Shown here: positions 8,936 through 18,237 of the stretch, in pieces | How positions within the stretch are numbered: position 1 is the stretch's first letter | Layout: each line of letters starts with the position of its first letter | Assembly: GCA_024278835.1 (NCBI GenBank) | Contig: JAJRSK010000028.1 | Location: forward strand, 1 to 39,778 | Reading direction: 5' to 3' | Length of the DNA stretch: 39,778 nt | Source: Campylobacterales bacterium | Lineage (GTDB): Bacteria; Campylobacterota; Campylobacteria; Campylobacterales; QNZT01 | Made by a program: the position numbers and the translations under genes | Notes under the pieces: generated by a model | What the model was told of the DNA's origin: nothing | Database searches by the model: none | What the model saw: the letters and a program-made list of their open reading frames with translations, nothing else

Positions 8936-9343
8936 ATGATGATGATAAAAAGACTTATTTTAACACTACTTATGCTTCAAGCAATACTACTTGCTGACTT
9001 TAAAGGTGTTAATACGGCTGAAGCTGAAAAGCTCATGAAACAAGGTGCCCCTGTGATCGATATACGCACACCAGGTGAGTGGAAAGAAGGGGTCATTCCA
9101 GGAAGCCACAAAATCATGTTTTTTGATGAACGAGGCAATTATGACTTAGATAAATTTATGGGTAAGTTTACACAAGTCGTAAAAGACAAGAACCAACCAT
9201 TTATCCTCGTATGTCGAACAGCAAGTAGAACCAAAATCGTAGGAAAGTTTCTTGCAGGACAAATGGGCTATGTACAGACAAAAGAGCTTAGTGGCGGTAT
9301 GATGTGGGGTTGGTTAAACCAAAACAAACCGGTAGATAAATAA
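8936..9343 (+). CDS. secreted rhodanese-like protein
   Basis: 135 aa: signal peptide (to about LLAD, residue 21), then a single rhodanese domain with VIDIRTPGEWKEGVIPGS and the active-site loop CRTASRT (Cys93), ending in the usual LSGGMMWGW segment. Expected to bind or transfer persulfide sulfur in the periplasm. AAGGAAT precedes a run of three ATG codons at 8936–8944; any could serve as start. Followed directly by a bidirectional terminator shared with htpX. Confidence 0.85.
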   Translation: MMMIKRLILTLLMLQAILLADFKGVNTAEAEKLMKQGAPVIDIRTPGEWKEGVIPGSHKIMFFDERGNYDLDKFMGKFTQVVKDKNQPFILVCRTASRTKIVGKFLAGQMGYVQTKELSGGMMWGWLNQNKPVDK

Positions 9344-9370
9344 AAAGAGAGGCATTAAACCTCTCTTTTT
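9342..9370. terminator. bidirectional rho-independent terminator
   Basis: 11-bp perfect stem AAAAAGAGAGG/CCTCTCTTTTT with a 7-nt loop between the convergent rhodanese and htpX genes. It gives an A-run on one side and a T-run on the other, so it can end transcription both ways. It overlaps the last codons of htpX. Confidence 0.85.
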
Positions 9371-10200
9371 AATGCCTCTAACCTTGCTATCCTATCTTCT
9401 GTTTTGGGATGGGTAGAAAAAAGCGACTTAAATGATATATCTTTTCCTGAAAAAGGATTGATGATAAACATATGAGCCGACTCTGGTGTCGCCTCCCGCA
9501 TCACATGATGTCCACGACTATAGTTGTCTAGTTTTGCAAGGGCTGATTGTAACCATTCAGGATGTCCAGTCATCCGAGCTGCACCCTCATCTGCCATAAA
9601 TTCACGGTTTCTACTTACTGCCATCTGCACCACCGATGCAGCCATGGGTGCAAGAAAAACTAGGGCTATCATGATAAGAGGATTGGGTCTACTTTCCCTA
9701 TCTCCACCACCAAACATCATCCCAAAGTTTGCCAACATCGCAATAGCACCAGCAATAGTCGCTGCAATCGTACCAATCAAGATATCATAATGTTGCACAT
9801 GTGACATTTCATGTGCCAATACACCTTCTACTTCGTGCTCATCTAGTATCTCTAAAAGTCCTTCTGTCACAGCAACAGCAGCATTTTCATGGTTTCTTCC
9901 TGTTGCAAAAGCGTTGGGTACATGGTCTGGGATGATATACACTTTTGGCATAGGGAGATTTGCTTTGGCAGAGAGTCTTGCCACGATATCATAAAGCCCT
10001 CTGGCTTGTTGTTCATTGACTTCTACTGCATTGTAGTGTTTAAGTACTGCCTTATCAGAGTTATAATAAGACCAAAAGTTCATTCCTACCGCTATCACAA
10101 AGGCGATAAGCATACCGCTCTGCCCACCAATCATACCACCAATCCAAACAAACATCAGCGTTAATAAGGTCAATAAAAATACTGTTTTAGTTACTTCCAT
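9355..10200 (-). CDS. htpX: membrane zinc metalloprotease HtpX
   Basis: M48 family protease (281 aa from this start) that degrades misfolded membrane proteins. It has two N-terminal membrane segments (residues ~7–42), the zinc motif HEMSH at 130–134, two more hydrophobic segments after it, and the third-ligand motif [16 protein letters not shown] at 10200 is chosen because AAGGA sits 7 nt upstream on the minus strand; a longer reading from 10230 has no support. The start lies inside the end of the preceding gene (14-nt overlap), so it is the last gene of the rsmG-led operon. Confidence 0.93.
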   Translation of the reverse strand: MEVTKTVFLLTLLTLMFVWIGGMIGGQSGMLIAFVIAVGMNFWSYYNSDKAVLKHYNAVEVNEQQARGLYDIVARLSAKANLPMPKVYIIPDHVPNAFATGRNHENAAVAVTEGLLEILDEHEVEGVLAHEMSHVQHYDILIGTIAATIAGAIAMLANFGMMFGGGDRESRPNPLIMIALVFLAPMAASVVQMAVSRNREFMADEGAARMTGHPEWLQSALAKLDNYSRGHHVMREATPESAHMFIINPFSGKDISFKSLFSTHPKTEDRIARLEALKREV

Positions 10201-10579
10201 CTTTGATTCCTTCTTCAAAAAGGATACCATCTACGCTATTTTGAGCCGCATAGTCGATATCTTCTTCTTTTTGTGTATAAAGTAGTATCTTAGCATCGAA
10301 AAGATAATCATCAGCAAATGTCTGAGCTATTTTTACAAGAGTTTTATCACAGATGATATATGCCGCGCCCAAAGCAGATGCCAAGATAACATCTCTCTCT
10401 TCTTTAACAAACAGCGCAAACAGTACTTCATTTTCTCTTGCATAGTGACACAAAGAAACCGTATCCTCCTGAAAATCAAAGAGCACTACCGCATGAGAAG
10501 AGGTCATCGTGATATCCTCTTTTTTCTCTATCTTTTCAAAAGGTCTAAAGGCAATATAAGGATGTCCGATGAGTATCAT
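10187..10579 (-). CDS. conserved hypothetical protein in the rsmG–htpX operon
   Basis: 130 aa (from [14 protein letters not shown]). I do not recognise a named domain. It is soluble, without signal peptide or membrane segment, and has alternating beta/alpha character with two repeated acidic helices. The start at 10579 is chosen because it forms an ATGA stop/start overlap with the gene before it, and this junction falls exactly on a TATCATGATA palindrome (10574–10583). It ends 14 nt inside htpX. The tight coupling suggests stoichiometric or co-regulated expression with its neighbours. Confidence 0.65.
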   Translation of the reverse strand: MILIGHPYIAFRPFEKIEKKEDITMTSSHAVVLFDFQEDTVSLCHYARENEVLFALFVKEERDVILASALGAAYIICDKTLVKIAQTFADDYLFDAKILLYTQKEEDIDYAAQNSVDGILFEEGIKDGSN

Positions 10580-10785
10580 GATAGAGAAGCACACTCTTTA
10601 GAGCAGTAATATTTTCCATCTTTGATGATGCTATCTTCCACCGAGATATAGACATCACATGCCTCACATTCAACCATTGTTTCACTATCATCTTTATTGA
10701 TTTTTTTAGAAAAACCACCATCTTTAAAAAAGAAAAAGTAGATAACATAACCTACTACACCTAACAACAGTAATTTCATAATCAT
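10576..10785 (-). CDS. small membrane-anchored PP0621-like protein
   Basis: 69 aa: one N-terminal membrane helix (MKLLLLGVVGYVIYFFFF) and a short C-terminal domain with CEACDVYI and YYCSKEC, i.e. two Cys pairs spaced like a small zinc ribbon. This layout matches the PP0621 family of unknown function. Start 10785 overlaps the rsmG stop (ATGA), and its own stop overlaps the next start in the same way. A second ATG lies two codons in. Confidence 0.7.
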   Translation of the reverse strand: MIMKLLLLGVVGYVIYFFFFKDGGFSKKINKDDSETMVECEACDVYISVEDSIIKDGKYYCSKECASLS

Positions 10786-11315
10786 TTCAAACCTTTTATA
10801 TATAAATAATTTCTTTTTCCACGTGGAATAATCTCATACTCCATACGCTCATCCACCTCATCAAAGACCCCCTCACCCTTATAAAAAAGAAACCTCGTAT
10901 CATGATAGATAAAATTTTCAGCCAATGAGAGCAAAAAGTCTGTTTTAGCCACCGCCCGAGAGGTAATCAAATCAGCATCAAAAGCTTCTATATCTTCGAT
11001 ACGCGCCTGCTCAATCCTCACATTTTTCAAATCATACGTAGACTTCACCAGATGTAAAAAAGCCGTCCTTTTCATCAAAGGCTCAACCAACGTAAAATGC
11101 ACATCAGGGTAAGCAATCGCCAGTATCATGCCAGGGAAACCCGCCCCTGTACCGATATCGACAACAGTTTTAATCTGAGAAAAGTCTATAAAATTTGAAG
11201 GATAGAGAGAGTCTTGGATATTTGCCTCTACCTCAGCGCTATTTTTAGCACCTGAAAGGCGATGAATCTTGTTGTACTGTAAAAGCAGTTGGGTATATTT
11301 TTCAAATTGTTCCAT
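10782..11315 (-). CDS. rsmG: 16S rRNA (guanine527-N7)-methyltransferase RsmG
   Basis: SAM-dependent methyltransferase (177 aa from MEQFEKYT) acting on G527 of 16S rRNA. The SAM-binding motif VVDIGTGAGFPGMILA is clear, with NKIHRLSGAKN upstream and TSRAVAKTDFLL later, both typical of the family. Slightly shorter than E. coli GidB (207 aa), as in Campylobacter. An in-frame TTG at 11333 could extend it by six residues. First gene of a four-gene coupled operon to htpX; as I recall C. jejuni has the orthologue next to ribA and hemB. Confidence 0.93.
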   Translation of the reverse strand: MEQFEKYTQLLLQYNKIHRLSGAKNSAEVEANIQDSLYPSNFIDFSQIKTVVDIGTGAGFPGMILAIAYPDVHFTLVEPLMKRTAFLHLVKSTYDLKNVRIEQARIEDIEAFDADLITSRAVAKTDFLLSLAENFIYHDTRFLFYKGEGVFDEVDERMEYEIIPRGKRNYLYIKGLK

Positions 11316-11342
11316 AAGGATTATTATACCCAACTTTTAGAT

Positions 11343-13778
11343 TTACTTTGTTATTTTTATCACATCCTGTGTCGTTGCATTGATTTTAAAATCTACACAG
11401 CCACCCTCTCCGACGATAAATCCCGACGTTGCTTTACCATTAATACTCACATTGACACTCTCACCGGCGCTATAACCAGTGACTACTGTGTGCTGAATAT
11501 TACTATCTTTAGCGACTTTATATTCTATTGGCAAAGCTGCATTTGCTTTATCTTTAGAAAAGACAACCACACGGTTTGGTAACTGGATACCAACACTATT
11601 TGTAGCATCAATGAGTAAAGCTTTTGATGTGTCAATGCTTGCACTAGCATCATCCACAAAAATAGCATTTAACATCACATCATAGGCATTGCCTAGAGGA
11701 GGAGAAACCTCTAAACGCCATGTACCTGACTTTGTATCTTTGTCTGCTTTTATCTCGTTTACTATGGCATTACTTACAGGCTCAGGATTATTTCCATTCA
11801 TAAGCGCATACTCTTTTCCAGTACCACCGACAGTCTCAAGATTTGCATTTGTCGGATATAGCGTAAGATTTACCATTTTTGCTGAGGCACTGCTACCTGA
11901 GGAAACCACTGTCATTTTATTACCCACTATTTCTGGCGCACTGTCTGGTTCAGTATGCAATAAATAACGCTTCTTAAAGTTTCCACTTGTCGCTTCTATC
12001 TTATCCAAGACCAAGATAACGGGATGATTATATCCAGCATCTTGCACATACATGACTTCACGCTTTGCCAAAGAGACTGTTTCAGGCGCATACGTCTTTG
12101 TTGCATCACCAAGGGCATAGGTATAATTATCATTACGTTGATATTTTACGATACCATCCAGTCTATTTTTGCCACCTTCTACGATATCTGCTTTGACTAG
12201 TGAATCAGGATTTCTATAGATTTGCCCACCATCATTGATGAGTTTTCTTTCGCTAGCAGGGGCATTGGTATTGTAATCTGTGATATATTCCATCTGCTGA
12301 TTAGGATTATAGACTGTGATAGCATTATGCGCAATTGTTCTCACATAATAGTTTTTATAATGTTCTGAATCTGTTGCATCATAAAATCCCGTATCTAAAG
12401 CTAAAGATGTTTTATAGTCAATCGTAAAAGAGTTTTCATCTCTATGATGATGCCCAGCATTATAAAATGGAGATGATTTAAAGATAAAAAGTGTTGCTTT
12501 ATCAAGCTCCCAAGTATCTCTCGCTATCACAGTACCCACTTGTTCAAAGTAACGTGAAGTAGGCAATACTGAGGGGTTTTTAGCAATAACGGTACTATCG
12601 CTCAAGATAAATCTTGTAAATAAATCGGCATAACTCACTTTTGCATTTTCATCTACGTACCATTTAGCAAAACCATCTTTTTTAAATGTTGATTGATAAA
12701 GTGCCGCCATGACACCATATCCCATCTCACTGATAGTGGCATCACCCATCTGAGGCAAAGTTTTATCCGCACGCAGTCCATAGAGATACCAATAAGTTAA
12801 ACCACCCATCCAATCATTTAACATCGTCTCATTTGTCGCTGTTGACCAGATGAAATAGTTAAACATATAATTGGCATTGAAGTAAGCATAACCCCATCCT
12901 AAGTGCCAACCACCATCAGCCGCGATATAACTCTCAACATCTTCATAGTTTCGAAGATGCTCTCGTGTAGCACTCAAAACACTATCTGCATGGACCTTTG
13001 TAAATGACGCATCAAAATCCCCATACATTGCTAACATGGCTTGCGCTACCACACCATCACCCCAGCGTGAATGTTTTTGGATATAGTTTCTGGTTGTATT
13101 CATATAGTCAAAACTTAGTAACTGATTAACTTGGGCATTTAATCCATCTCTTATGATTTTTTTATCTGAATCAGTTAACACATCATGGAACCAATCATAA
13201 ATCTCAGAAAGACGCTCTATTCTTCTTCGTAAAAGTATATCGCCATCACTATTTTCAGGTGTCATGGTCGCTAAATGTGTGGCCCACGCGATAGTAAGAT
13301 CGATGTAGTAAGTGTCTTGATCCATAAGTGCCATAAATGCCAACATTTTTGCATAATCAGCATCACCTGCTTCAGCCATATCTAGAAACGCAATCGACTC
13401 TTCAGTACTTTTTGTCTTTGGAAGCCTGCTCTCTGTTAAAACATTTTGAAATACTGTCCAATCAGAAGTAGTTCTTTTATCCCGTAAATATGCTAAATCT
13501 GTATCTCTAAAATAGAGCCGAGGATGCTTATTGTAGACAGTGTTAGTAAAGTCTGTTATTTTCTTTTGTGTTGAAAGTTTATATGTAGGAGCGCCTACTT
13601 TTGAAAGTTCCCAATCACTCTGTCGAGTGAAACTACTTGGAGTCGGAGCGGAGATAGGATTTGAAGCGATTTTAACTGGTGTTTCACCACTTACTGCCGC
13701 CCCACTATCTCCACCACCACATCCAATCATCACCAAGGAAACTACGCTAATAAGACCCGTCACTATTTGCTTTTTCAT
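11343..13778 (-). CDS. heparinase II/III-family polysaccharide lyase-like lipoprotein
   Basis: 811 aa. Signal with lipobox (SLVMIGC, then GGGDSG) anchors it to a membrane. It has an alpha/alpha-toroid N-terminal half (HPRLYFRDTDLAYLRDKR; repeated W/Y-rich helices to ~residue 400) and a heparinase II/III beta-sandwich with FYNAGHHHRDENSFTIDY, ALDTGFYD and IAHNAITVYNP. Probably cleaves uronic-acid-containing polysaccharide at or outside the cell surface; substrate unknown. ATG at 13778 has AAAGG 11 nt upstream; GTG at 13790 is an alternative. It lies between rsmG and ribA, which are close neighbours in Campylobacter, so it looks like an accessory insertion. Confidence 0.8.
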   Translation of the reverse strand: MKKQIVTGLISVVSLVMIGCGGGDSGAAVSGETPVKIASNPISAPTPSSFTRQSDWELSKVGAPTYKLSTQKKITDFTNTVYNKHPRLYFRDTDLAYLRDKRTTSDWTVFQNVLTESRLPKTKSTEESIAFLDMAEAGDADYAKMLAFMALMDQDTYYIDLTIAWATHLATMTPENSDGDILLRRRIERLSEIYDWFHDVLTDSDKKIIRDGLNAQVNQLLSFDYMNTTRNYIQKHSRWGDGVVAQAMLAMYGDFDASFTKVHADSVLSATREHLRNYEDVESYIAADGGWHLGWGYAYFNANYMFNYFIWSTATNETMLNDWMGGLTYWYLYGLRADKTLPQMGDATISEMGYGVMAALYQSTFKKDGFAKWYVDENAKVSYADLFTRFILSDSTVIAKNPSVLPTSRYFEQVGTVIARDTWELDKATLFIFKSSPFYNAGHHHRDENSFTIDYKTSLALDTGFYDATDSEHYKNYYVRTIAHNAITVYNPNQQMEYITDYNTNAPASERKLINDGGQIYRNPDSLVKADIVEGGKNRLDGIVKYQRNDNYTYALGDATKTYAPETVSLAKREVMYVQDAGYNHPVILVLDKIEATSGNFKKRYLLHTEPDSAPEIVGNKMTVVSSGSSASAKMVNLTLYPTNANLETVGGTGKEYALMNGNNPEPVSNAIVNEIKADKDTKSGTWRLEVSPPLGNAYDVMLNAIFVDDASASIDTSKALLIDATNSVGIQLPNRVVVFSKDKANAALPIEYKVAKDSNIQHTVVTGYSAGESVNVSINGKATSGFIVGEGGCVDFKINATTQDVIKITK

Positions 13779-13807
13779 GCCTTTTACCACCTTTAATAAT
13801 CTTTAGT

Positions 13808-13813
13808 ATTATA
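13808..13813 (-). promoter_or_regulatory. -10 box for the heparinase-like gene
   Basis: TATAAT on the minus strand, placing transcription start near 13801, about 22 nt before the ATG at 13778. No good -35. Confidence 0.4.
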
Positions 13814-13928
13814 CTTCTGCTTTGTGTATTGTATATGTATTACAAATAGCACAAAAGTGTATATTTACTTTAAAGTTAAATATATTAAATAACATATCGA
13901 CATTAATCTAGATTAATAAAGTGGTGAA

Positions 13929-14492
13929 CTAAAAAAGATGTCCCATTTTCTCTTTTTTTATCTGCAAGTACCCTTTATTATGCTTATTGGCTTCTATCAT
14001 GATAGGCAATCTCTCAACGATATCAATCCCCTCTAAACTCTCCACTTTTTTAGGGTTGTTCGTCAAAAGTTTTATCTTTGTGATGTCAAAGTGACGCAGT
14101 ATAAACTCTACTATCTCATAGCTTCTCTCATCCGCAGAAAAACCAAGCTGGTGATTTGCCTCAACCGTATCGAAGCCTTTATCTTGAAGTGCATAGGCAT
14201 TGACTTTATTTAAAAGTCCGATGTTGCGTCCCTCTTGGCGTAGATAGAGTATCATCCCACCCTCTTTGGCTATCATCGCAAGCGCATAGTTGAGCTGATC
14301 ACCACAATCACACTTCAAACTCCCCAGTGCATCACCCGTCAGGCACTCACTATGGATACGCACTATAGGGCTATCATGATAGGGTTCTTTAAAGATAGCT
14401 AAGTGCTCTTTGTCGCCTTCTTTAAAAGATTGTATTTTAAATGTACCAAACTTAGTTGGCAGAGAAGCGATTTTGGACATCATGATTTTCAT
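13929..14492 (-). CDS. ribA: GTP cyclohydrolase II (RibA)
   Basis: First step of riboflavin synthesis, opening GTP with loss of formate. 187 aa from MKIMMSK. It carries RIHSECLTGDALGSLKCDCGDQL with the three zinc cysteines, then YLRQEGRNIGLLNK (the RxxGR/arginine region), and LLTNNPKKVESL near the end. It lacks the DHBP synthase (RibB) domain, so it is monofunctional. The start at 14492 is preferred because AGGA lies 11 nt upstream; in-frame codons continue to 14534. Divergent from hemB. Two TATCATGATA palindromes (13995, 14372) lie inside. Confidence 0.95.
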   Translation of the reverse strand: MKIMMSKIASLPTKFGTFKIQSFKEGDKEHLAIFKEPYHDSPIVRIHSECLTGDALGSLKCDCGDQLNYALAMIAKEGGMILYLRQEGRNIGLLNKVNAYALQDKGFDTVEANHQLGFSADERSYEIVEFILRHFDITKIKLLTNNPKKVESLEGIDIVERLPIMIEANKHNKGYLQIKKEKMGHLF

Positions 14493-14549
14493 ACTTATTT
14501 TTTTCCTACTATGTGGTAAACTACATCTTAACAAATAAAAGGGAAAACT

Positions 14550-15515
14550 ATGTTTAAAAGATTTCGTCGTTTGCGTTTAAATGCACATCTGAGAGATTTA
14601 GTACAAGAAACAAGGCTAGCAAAAGAGGATTTCATCTATCCACTCTTCATCAAAAGTGGCAAAAATTATAAAAAAGAGATTGCTTCTATGCCTGGTGTAT
14701 TTCAGATGAGCATCGATGAAATCTTAAAAGAGTGTGACACACTTAAAAAACTAGGACTCTACTCTATCATCCTTTTTGGTATCCCTGAGGTCAAGGACAG
14801 TATAGGAAGTGATGCCCTTTGTGAACATGGCATCATCGCCTCGAGTATCAAGGCTATCAAAGAAGCACATCCTGATATGTTTGTCGCAACGGACCTCTGC
14901 TTTTGCGAATACACAGACCACGGACACTGTGGCATACTAGATATGAAGCACGAAACTGTCAACAACGACGCGACCCTCAAAATTCTCGGACAACAAGCCC
15001 TCATCCATGCCAAAGCAGGTGCCGATATGATAGCCCCAAGCGGTATGATGGATGGTACGATTTCGGTACTAAGAAAGGCTTTAGATGATGCAGGATTTAT
15101 CAACCTGCCTATCATGGCATACTCCACCAAGTTTGCCTCTGCTTACTATGGGCCATTTCGTGATGTAGCGGAGTCTAGTCCAAGTTTTGGAGATAGACGC
15201 AGTTATCAGATGAACCCAGCCAATCGAAGAGAAGCGATAAACGAATCCATAGAAGATGAAAAAGAGGGAGCAGATATCCTCATGATAAAACCTGCCCTTG
15301 CCTACATGGATATCATCCGAGATGTCAAAGAGCACACATCTCTGCCACTAGCTGTCTATAATGTCTCTGGCGAATACGCCATGCTTAAAGCCGCACAAAA
15401 AGCTGACCTCATCGACTATGATAGGGTGATGATGGAGACACTTTTAGGATTTAAGAGGGCAGGTGCAGATATCATCATCACCTATCATGCCAAAGAGGCA
15501 GCTGCACTTTTATAG
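14550..15515 (+). CDS. hemB: delta-aminolevulinic acid dehydratase / porphobilinogen synthase
   Basis: Condenses two 5-aminolevulinate molecules to porphobilinogen in haem synthesis. 321 aa, normal length. The zinc site is [13 protein letters not shown] (Cys117, 119, 127). The Schiff-base lysines are in [15 protein letters not shown] (Lys194) and [11 protein letters not shown] (Lys247). AAGGGAAAA lies 3 nt before the ATG. It is divergent from ribA with only 15 nt between the 5' ends of the open frames. The transcript ends at a palindromic hairpin shared with mnmH. Confidence 0.97.
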   Translation: MFKRFRRLRLNAHLRDLVQETRLAKEDFIYPLFIKSGKNYKKEIASMPGVFQMSIDEILKECDTLKKLGLYSIILFGIPEVKDSIGSDALCEHGIIASSIKAIKEAHPDMFVATDLCFCEYTDHGHCGILDMKHETVNNDATLKILGQQALIHAKAGADMIAPSGMMDGTISVLRKALDDAGFINLPIMAYSTKFASAYYGPFRDVAESSPSFGDRRSYQMNPANRREAINESIEDEKEGADILMIKPALAYMDIIRDVKEHTSLPLAVYNVSGEYAMLKAAQKADLIDYDRVMMETLLGFKRAGADIIITYHAKEAAALL

Positions 15516-15517
15516 AG

Positions 15518-15552
15518 TCTATCATGATAGGGGTTTTCCTTATCATGATAGA
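15518..15552. terminator. hairpin made from two TATCATGATA palindromes between convergent genes
   Basis: TCTATCATGATAGGG pairs with the second copy at 15538–15552 over 15 positions (one G·T), loop of 5 nt including TTTT. It sits between the ends of hemB and mnmH; the right arm contains the mnmH stop codon. A bidirectional termination or mRNA 3'-end protection role is an inference; no long T-run follows. Confidence 0.5.
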
Positions 15553-16637
15553 CCCATCCCGTGAAGAAAACCAAGCACAGCGTCTTTATCTCCTTTAAAC
15601 AGCACATCATTCTCTTTTTTACGCAGTTGATAATCATACATCGGATCATAATATTCTTCTAACAAAACACCAATCCATACTTTATGTAAACGCAAGTCAT
15701 TTTGCTCTTTTTGTAAACAAAGGGCTTTTTCAAATTGCCCCACTATCTCACGATGACGCTTTGAACCTAAACGCCTCTGGATTTTATTGATACTAGCTAG
15801 CATCATCTCTGCCCACGCCTCTAAGCCATCGTCATATTTTTGACTATAATTTTTTTGCGCTTGTATGACGTACTCATCAAATGTGATGTTTACTCGCTCC
15901 AAAAGAGGTGTTTCAAGTATAATTAACCCTGCTTTGGCGATACCCTCGTGAAACTTTTTGGGCAGATAAACGCGTCCTACATGCTTGCCCTCATCTTCAA
16001 AAATCAGATGCCTTGCACCCTCATGAAGTCTCTTTATCAAAGCAAACGCCAAATGATTTTCAAAATCAATCTGTGCAGGCTGAGGCTCTATCAACCCACC
16101 AAAGGCAGAACCACGATGTTTTGCCCAACCTTCCAAATCTATCATCTCTTTGAGTTCATACAGCAGTAGCGTCTTACCCGATCCCGTACGCCCACCTAAA
16201 AGTAACGGTGTAAATCGACCCTCCATCTGCTCTAAGGCTTCTACAAGATAGTGACGAAATGCTTTATATCCACCTTTGATGCGTGTTATCTTATATCCTC
16301 TCTCCTCTAACCAAGCTTGCGATATACGCGAACGCTCTCCTCCACGAAAGCAGTAAAGCATGGCATCAGAATGGAGATTTATGAAATCTTCCCACGCCTT
16401 TATACGCGCTTCTTTCACATCCCCACAGATGAGTTGATGCCCTAATTGAACGGCTTTTTCGTTACCTTGCTGCTTATAGCAGATACCTACTTGTTCCCTT
16501 TCATCGTCATTTAAAAGAGGGAGATTTACAGCATGAGGAAATGCCCCCTTGGCAAACTCTATGGGTGCGCGCACATCTATGAGTGGGATATCCTCTATGA
16601 TTAAACGCGCAAAATCCTCTGTTAGAGAGCCCAACAT
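15543..16637 (-). CDS. mnmH: tRNA 2-selenouridine synthase (MnmH/SelU)
   Basis: 364 aa. The N-terminal rhodanese domain has DVRAPIEFAKGAFPHAVNLP and the catalytic loop YCFRGGERS (Cys96). A P-loop domain follows with LGGRTGSGKTLLL (148–156). This fusion is diagnostic for the enzyme that replaces sulfur by selenium in 2-thiouridine at the tRNA wobble position, using selenophosphate. It starts directly after the selD stop (TAAATG), so the selenophosphate donor and the user form an operon. Confidence 0.95.
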   Translation of the reverse strand: MLGSLTEDFARLIIEDIPLIDVRAPIEFAKGAFPHAVNLPLLNDDEREQVGICYKQQGNEKAVQLGHQLICGDVKEARIKAWEDFINLHSDAMLYCFRGGERSRISQAWLEERGYKITRIKGGYKAFRHYLVEALEQMEGRFTPLLLGGRTGSGKTLLLYELKEMIDLEGWAKHRGSAFGGLIEPQPAQIDFENHLAFALIKRLHEGARHLIFEDEGKHVGRVYLPKKFHEGIAKAGLIILETPLLERVNITFDEYVIQAQKNYSQKYDDGLEAWAEMMLASINKIQRRLGSKRHREIVGQFEKALCLQKEQNDLRLHKVWIGVLLEEYYDPMYDYQLRKKENDVLFKGDKDAVLGFLHGMGLS

Positions 16638-17669
16638 TTATACTACTTCTATGAGATGCTCTCTCACTTCATGCGTCTGACCGATAGACGCCAAATCAAG
16701 CCCTTCTTTTTCTGCCACTTCTAAAAGGTCAGATACACTCTCTTTTTTGACCATCACGAGCAAACCACCCGAAGTCTGTGCATCACAAAGAATTTCTCGC
16801 TGCTGCTGACTCATCGGAGATATTTTATGCCCATAACTTGCAAAGTTTTTCTTTGCACCACCAGGGATACATCCCAAAAGACGATATTTTTCAGTATGTG
16901 GCAGTAATGGCACTTTATCAAACACTATCGTAGCCCCTATATGACTACTTTCACAAATCTCACTAAGATGTCCTAAAAGTCCAAATCCTGTCACATCCGT
17001 CATCGCCACAACACCTTCAAGCTTGGCAAAAATATAACCGACTTTATTGAGTGTTGTCATCGCTTCAATAGCTGGGTTGATATGCCCCTCTTGTATCTTT
17101 TTTTGTTTTTGCGCGGTAGAAAGGATACCGATACCAAGTGGCTTAGTCAGAAAAATCTCACACGCAACCGTGGCACTGTTATTTTGCATGAGAAATTCAT
17201 TTTCCACCAGACCTGTCGCAGCCAATCCAAATATAGGCTCAGGCGAGTCGATAGAGTGTCCACCAGCCAGAGGAATCCCTGCATCCTCACAGACAGACCT
17301 TCCTCCATCTATCACCGCACTAGCCACCTTTGCCGAAAGTTTCTCGATGGGCCAACCAAATATCGCAATCGCCATCAAAGGCCTACCACCCATCGCATAA
17401 ATATCACTCAAAGCATTGGTCGCAGCAATACGCCCAAAAGTAAAAGGATCATCCACAATCGGCATAAAAAAATCTGTCGTACTCAGCACAGATGTGCCAT
17501 TGCCCAGATCGAATGCCGCAGCATCGTCGTTGTTTTCATTGCCCACCAAAAGTTCCGGATAGACGATATGCTCACGAGAAGTATCTAAAATCTCCTCCAA
17601 AAGCATTGGAGATATCTTACATCCACACCCAGCCCCATGGCTATACTCTGTTAATTTTACCTCTTTCAT
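16638..17669 (-). CDS. selD: selenide, water dikinase (selenophosphate synthetase)
   Basis: Makes selenophosphate from selenide and ATP. 343 aa. The N-terminal catalytic motif SHGAGCGCK has Cys at position 17 where many homologues carry selenocysteine, so this is the Cys form and needs no UGA recoding. GNGTSVLSTTDFFMP and NALSDIYAMGG are ATP/metal motifs, followed by TDVTGFGLLGH and DAQTSGGLL. Upstream and coupled to mnmH; no selA or selB occurs in the window. Confidence 0.95.
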   Translation of the reverse strand: MKEVKLTEYSHGAGCGCKISPMLLEEILDTSREHIVYPELLVGNENNDDAAAFDLGNGTSVLSTTDFFMPIVDDPFTFGRIAATNALSDIYAMGGRPLMAIAIFGWPIEKLSAKVASAVIDGGRSVCEDAGIPLAGGHSIDSPEPIFGLAATGLVENEFLMQNNSATVACEIFLTKPLGIGILSTAQKQKKIQEGHINPAIEAMTTLNKVGYIFAKLEGVVAMTDVTGFGLLGHLSEICESSHIGATIVFDKVPLLPHTEKYRLLGCIPGGAKKNFASYGHKISPMSQQQREILCDAQTSGGLLVMVKKESVSDLLEVAEKEGLDLASIGQTHEVREHLIEVV

Positions 17670-17730
17670 CTCATCCTTTCATATATATACGCTATACTTC
17701 ATCATAACACACCTTTACTTGGGAGCTATT

Positions 17731-18195
17731 ATGATAGATATACCACAAAGGGGGAAACTATCCCTACACACCGTCGTTTGCGATTACAATGGCACTATCG
17801 CCAAAGACGGAGAAGTACTTTTATCTATAAAAGCACTCTTTGAGAAATTAGCAACAAGCTATAAGATATATGTCATCACCGCCGATACTTTTGGTAGCGT
17901 CAAAGCCCAACTAAACACTTATCCCTGTGAGATAAGAATCCTCTCTAGCGACAATCACACAAACGAGAAAGCTGACTTTATAAAAAGTCTTGAGGCTAAA
18001 CATTGTGTTGCACTAGGTAATGGCAACAATGATGCAAAGATGCTTGAAACAGCAGAGCTTGGCATCGCCATTTTAGGGGATGAGGGCTGCAGTAAAGAGA
18101 CACTTTTAGCTTCAGATATCCTCTGTAAAAATATAGAAGATGGCTTAGAACTCTTGGTATTTCCCAAAAGAATAGTGGCTACACTGAGAAGATAA
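17731..18195 (+). CDS. HAD-superfamily hydrolase-like protein
   Basis: 154 aa. HAD motif I is CDYNGTIAKDG (nucleophile Asp18, with Asn in place of the second Asp, which is more typical of ATPase-like or modified phosphatases). Motif II is in VITADTFG. Motif III/IV is GNGNNDAKMLETAELGIAI. It lacks a large cap domain and resembles soluble HAD proteins related to P-type ATPase P-domains. GGGAG precedes the ATG by 6 nt; an in-frame TTG at 17719 is less likely. Divergent from selD. The ATG lies on an imperfect TATTATGATA. Confidence 0.75.
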   Translation: MIDIPQRGKLSLHTVVCDYNGTIAKDGEVLLSIKALFEKLATSYKIYVITADTFGSVKAQLNTYPCEIRILSSDNHTNEKADFIKSLEAKHCVALGNGNNDAKMLETAELGIAILGDEGCSKETLLASDILCKNIEDGLELLVFPKRIVATLRR

Positions 18196-18237
18196 GAAGC
18201 TTTTACCATACCTATCATGATAGCAAACCCCTACAGA

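Noticed and set aside
10545-10748. 67-codon minus-strand frame
   Set aside because: Alternative frame of the PP0621-like gene, which has the coupled start, membrane helix and Cys pairs.
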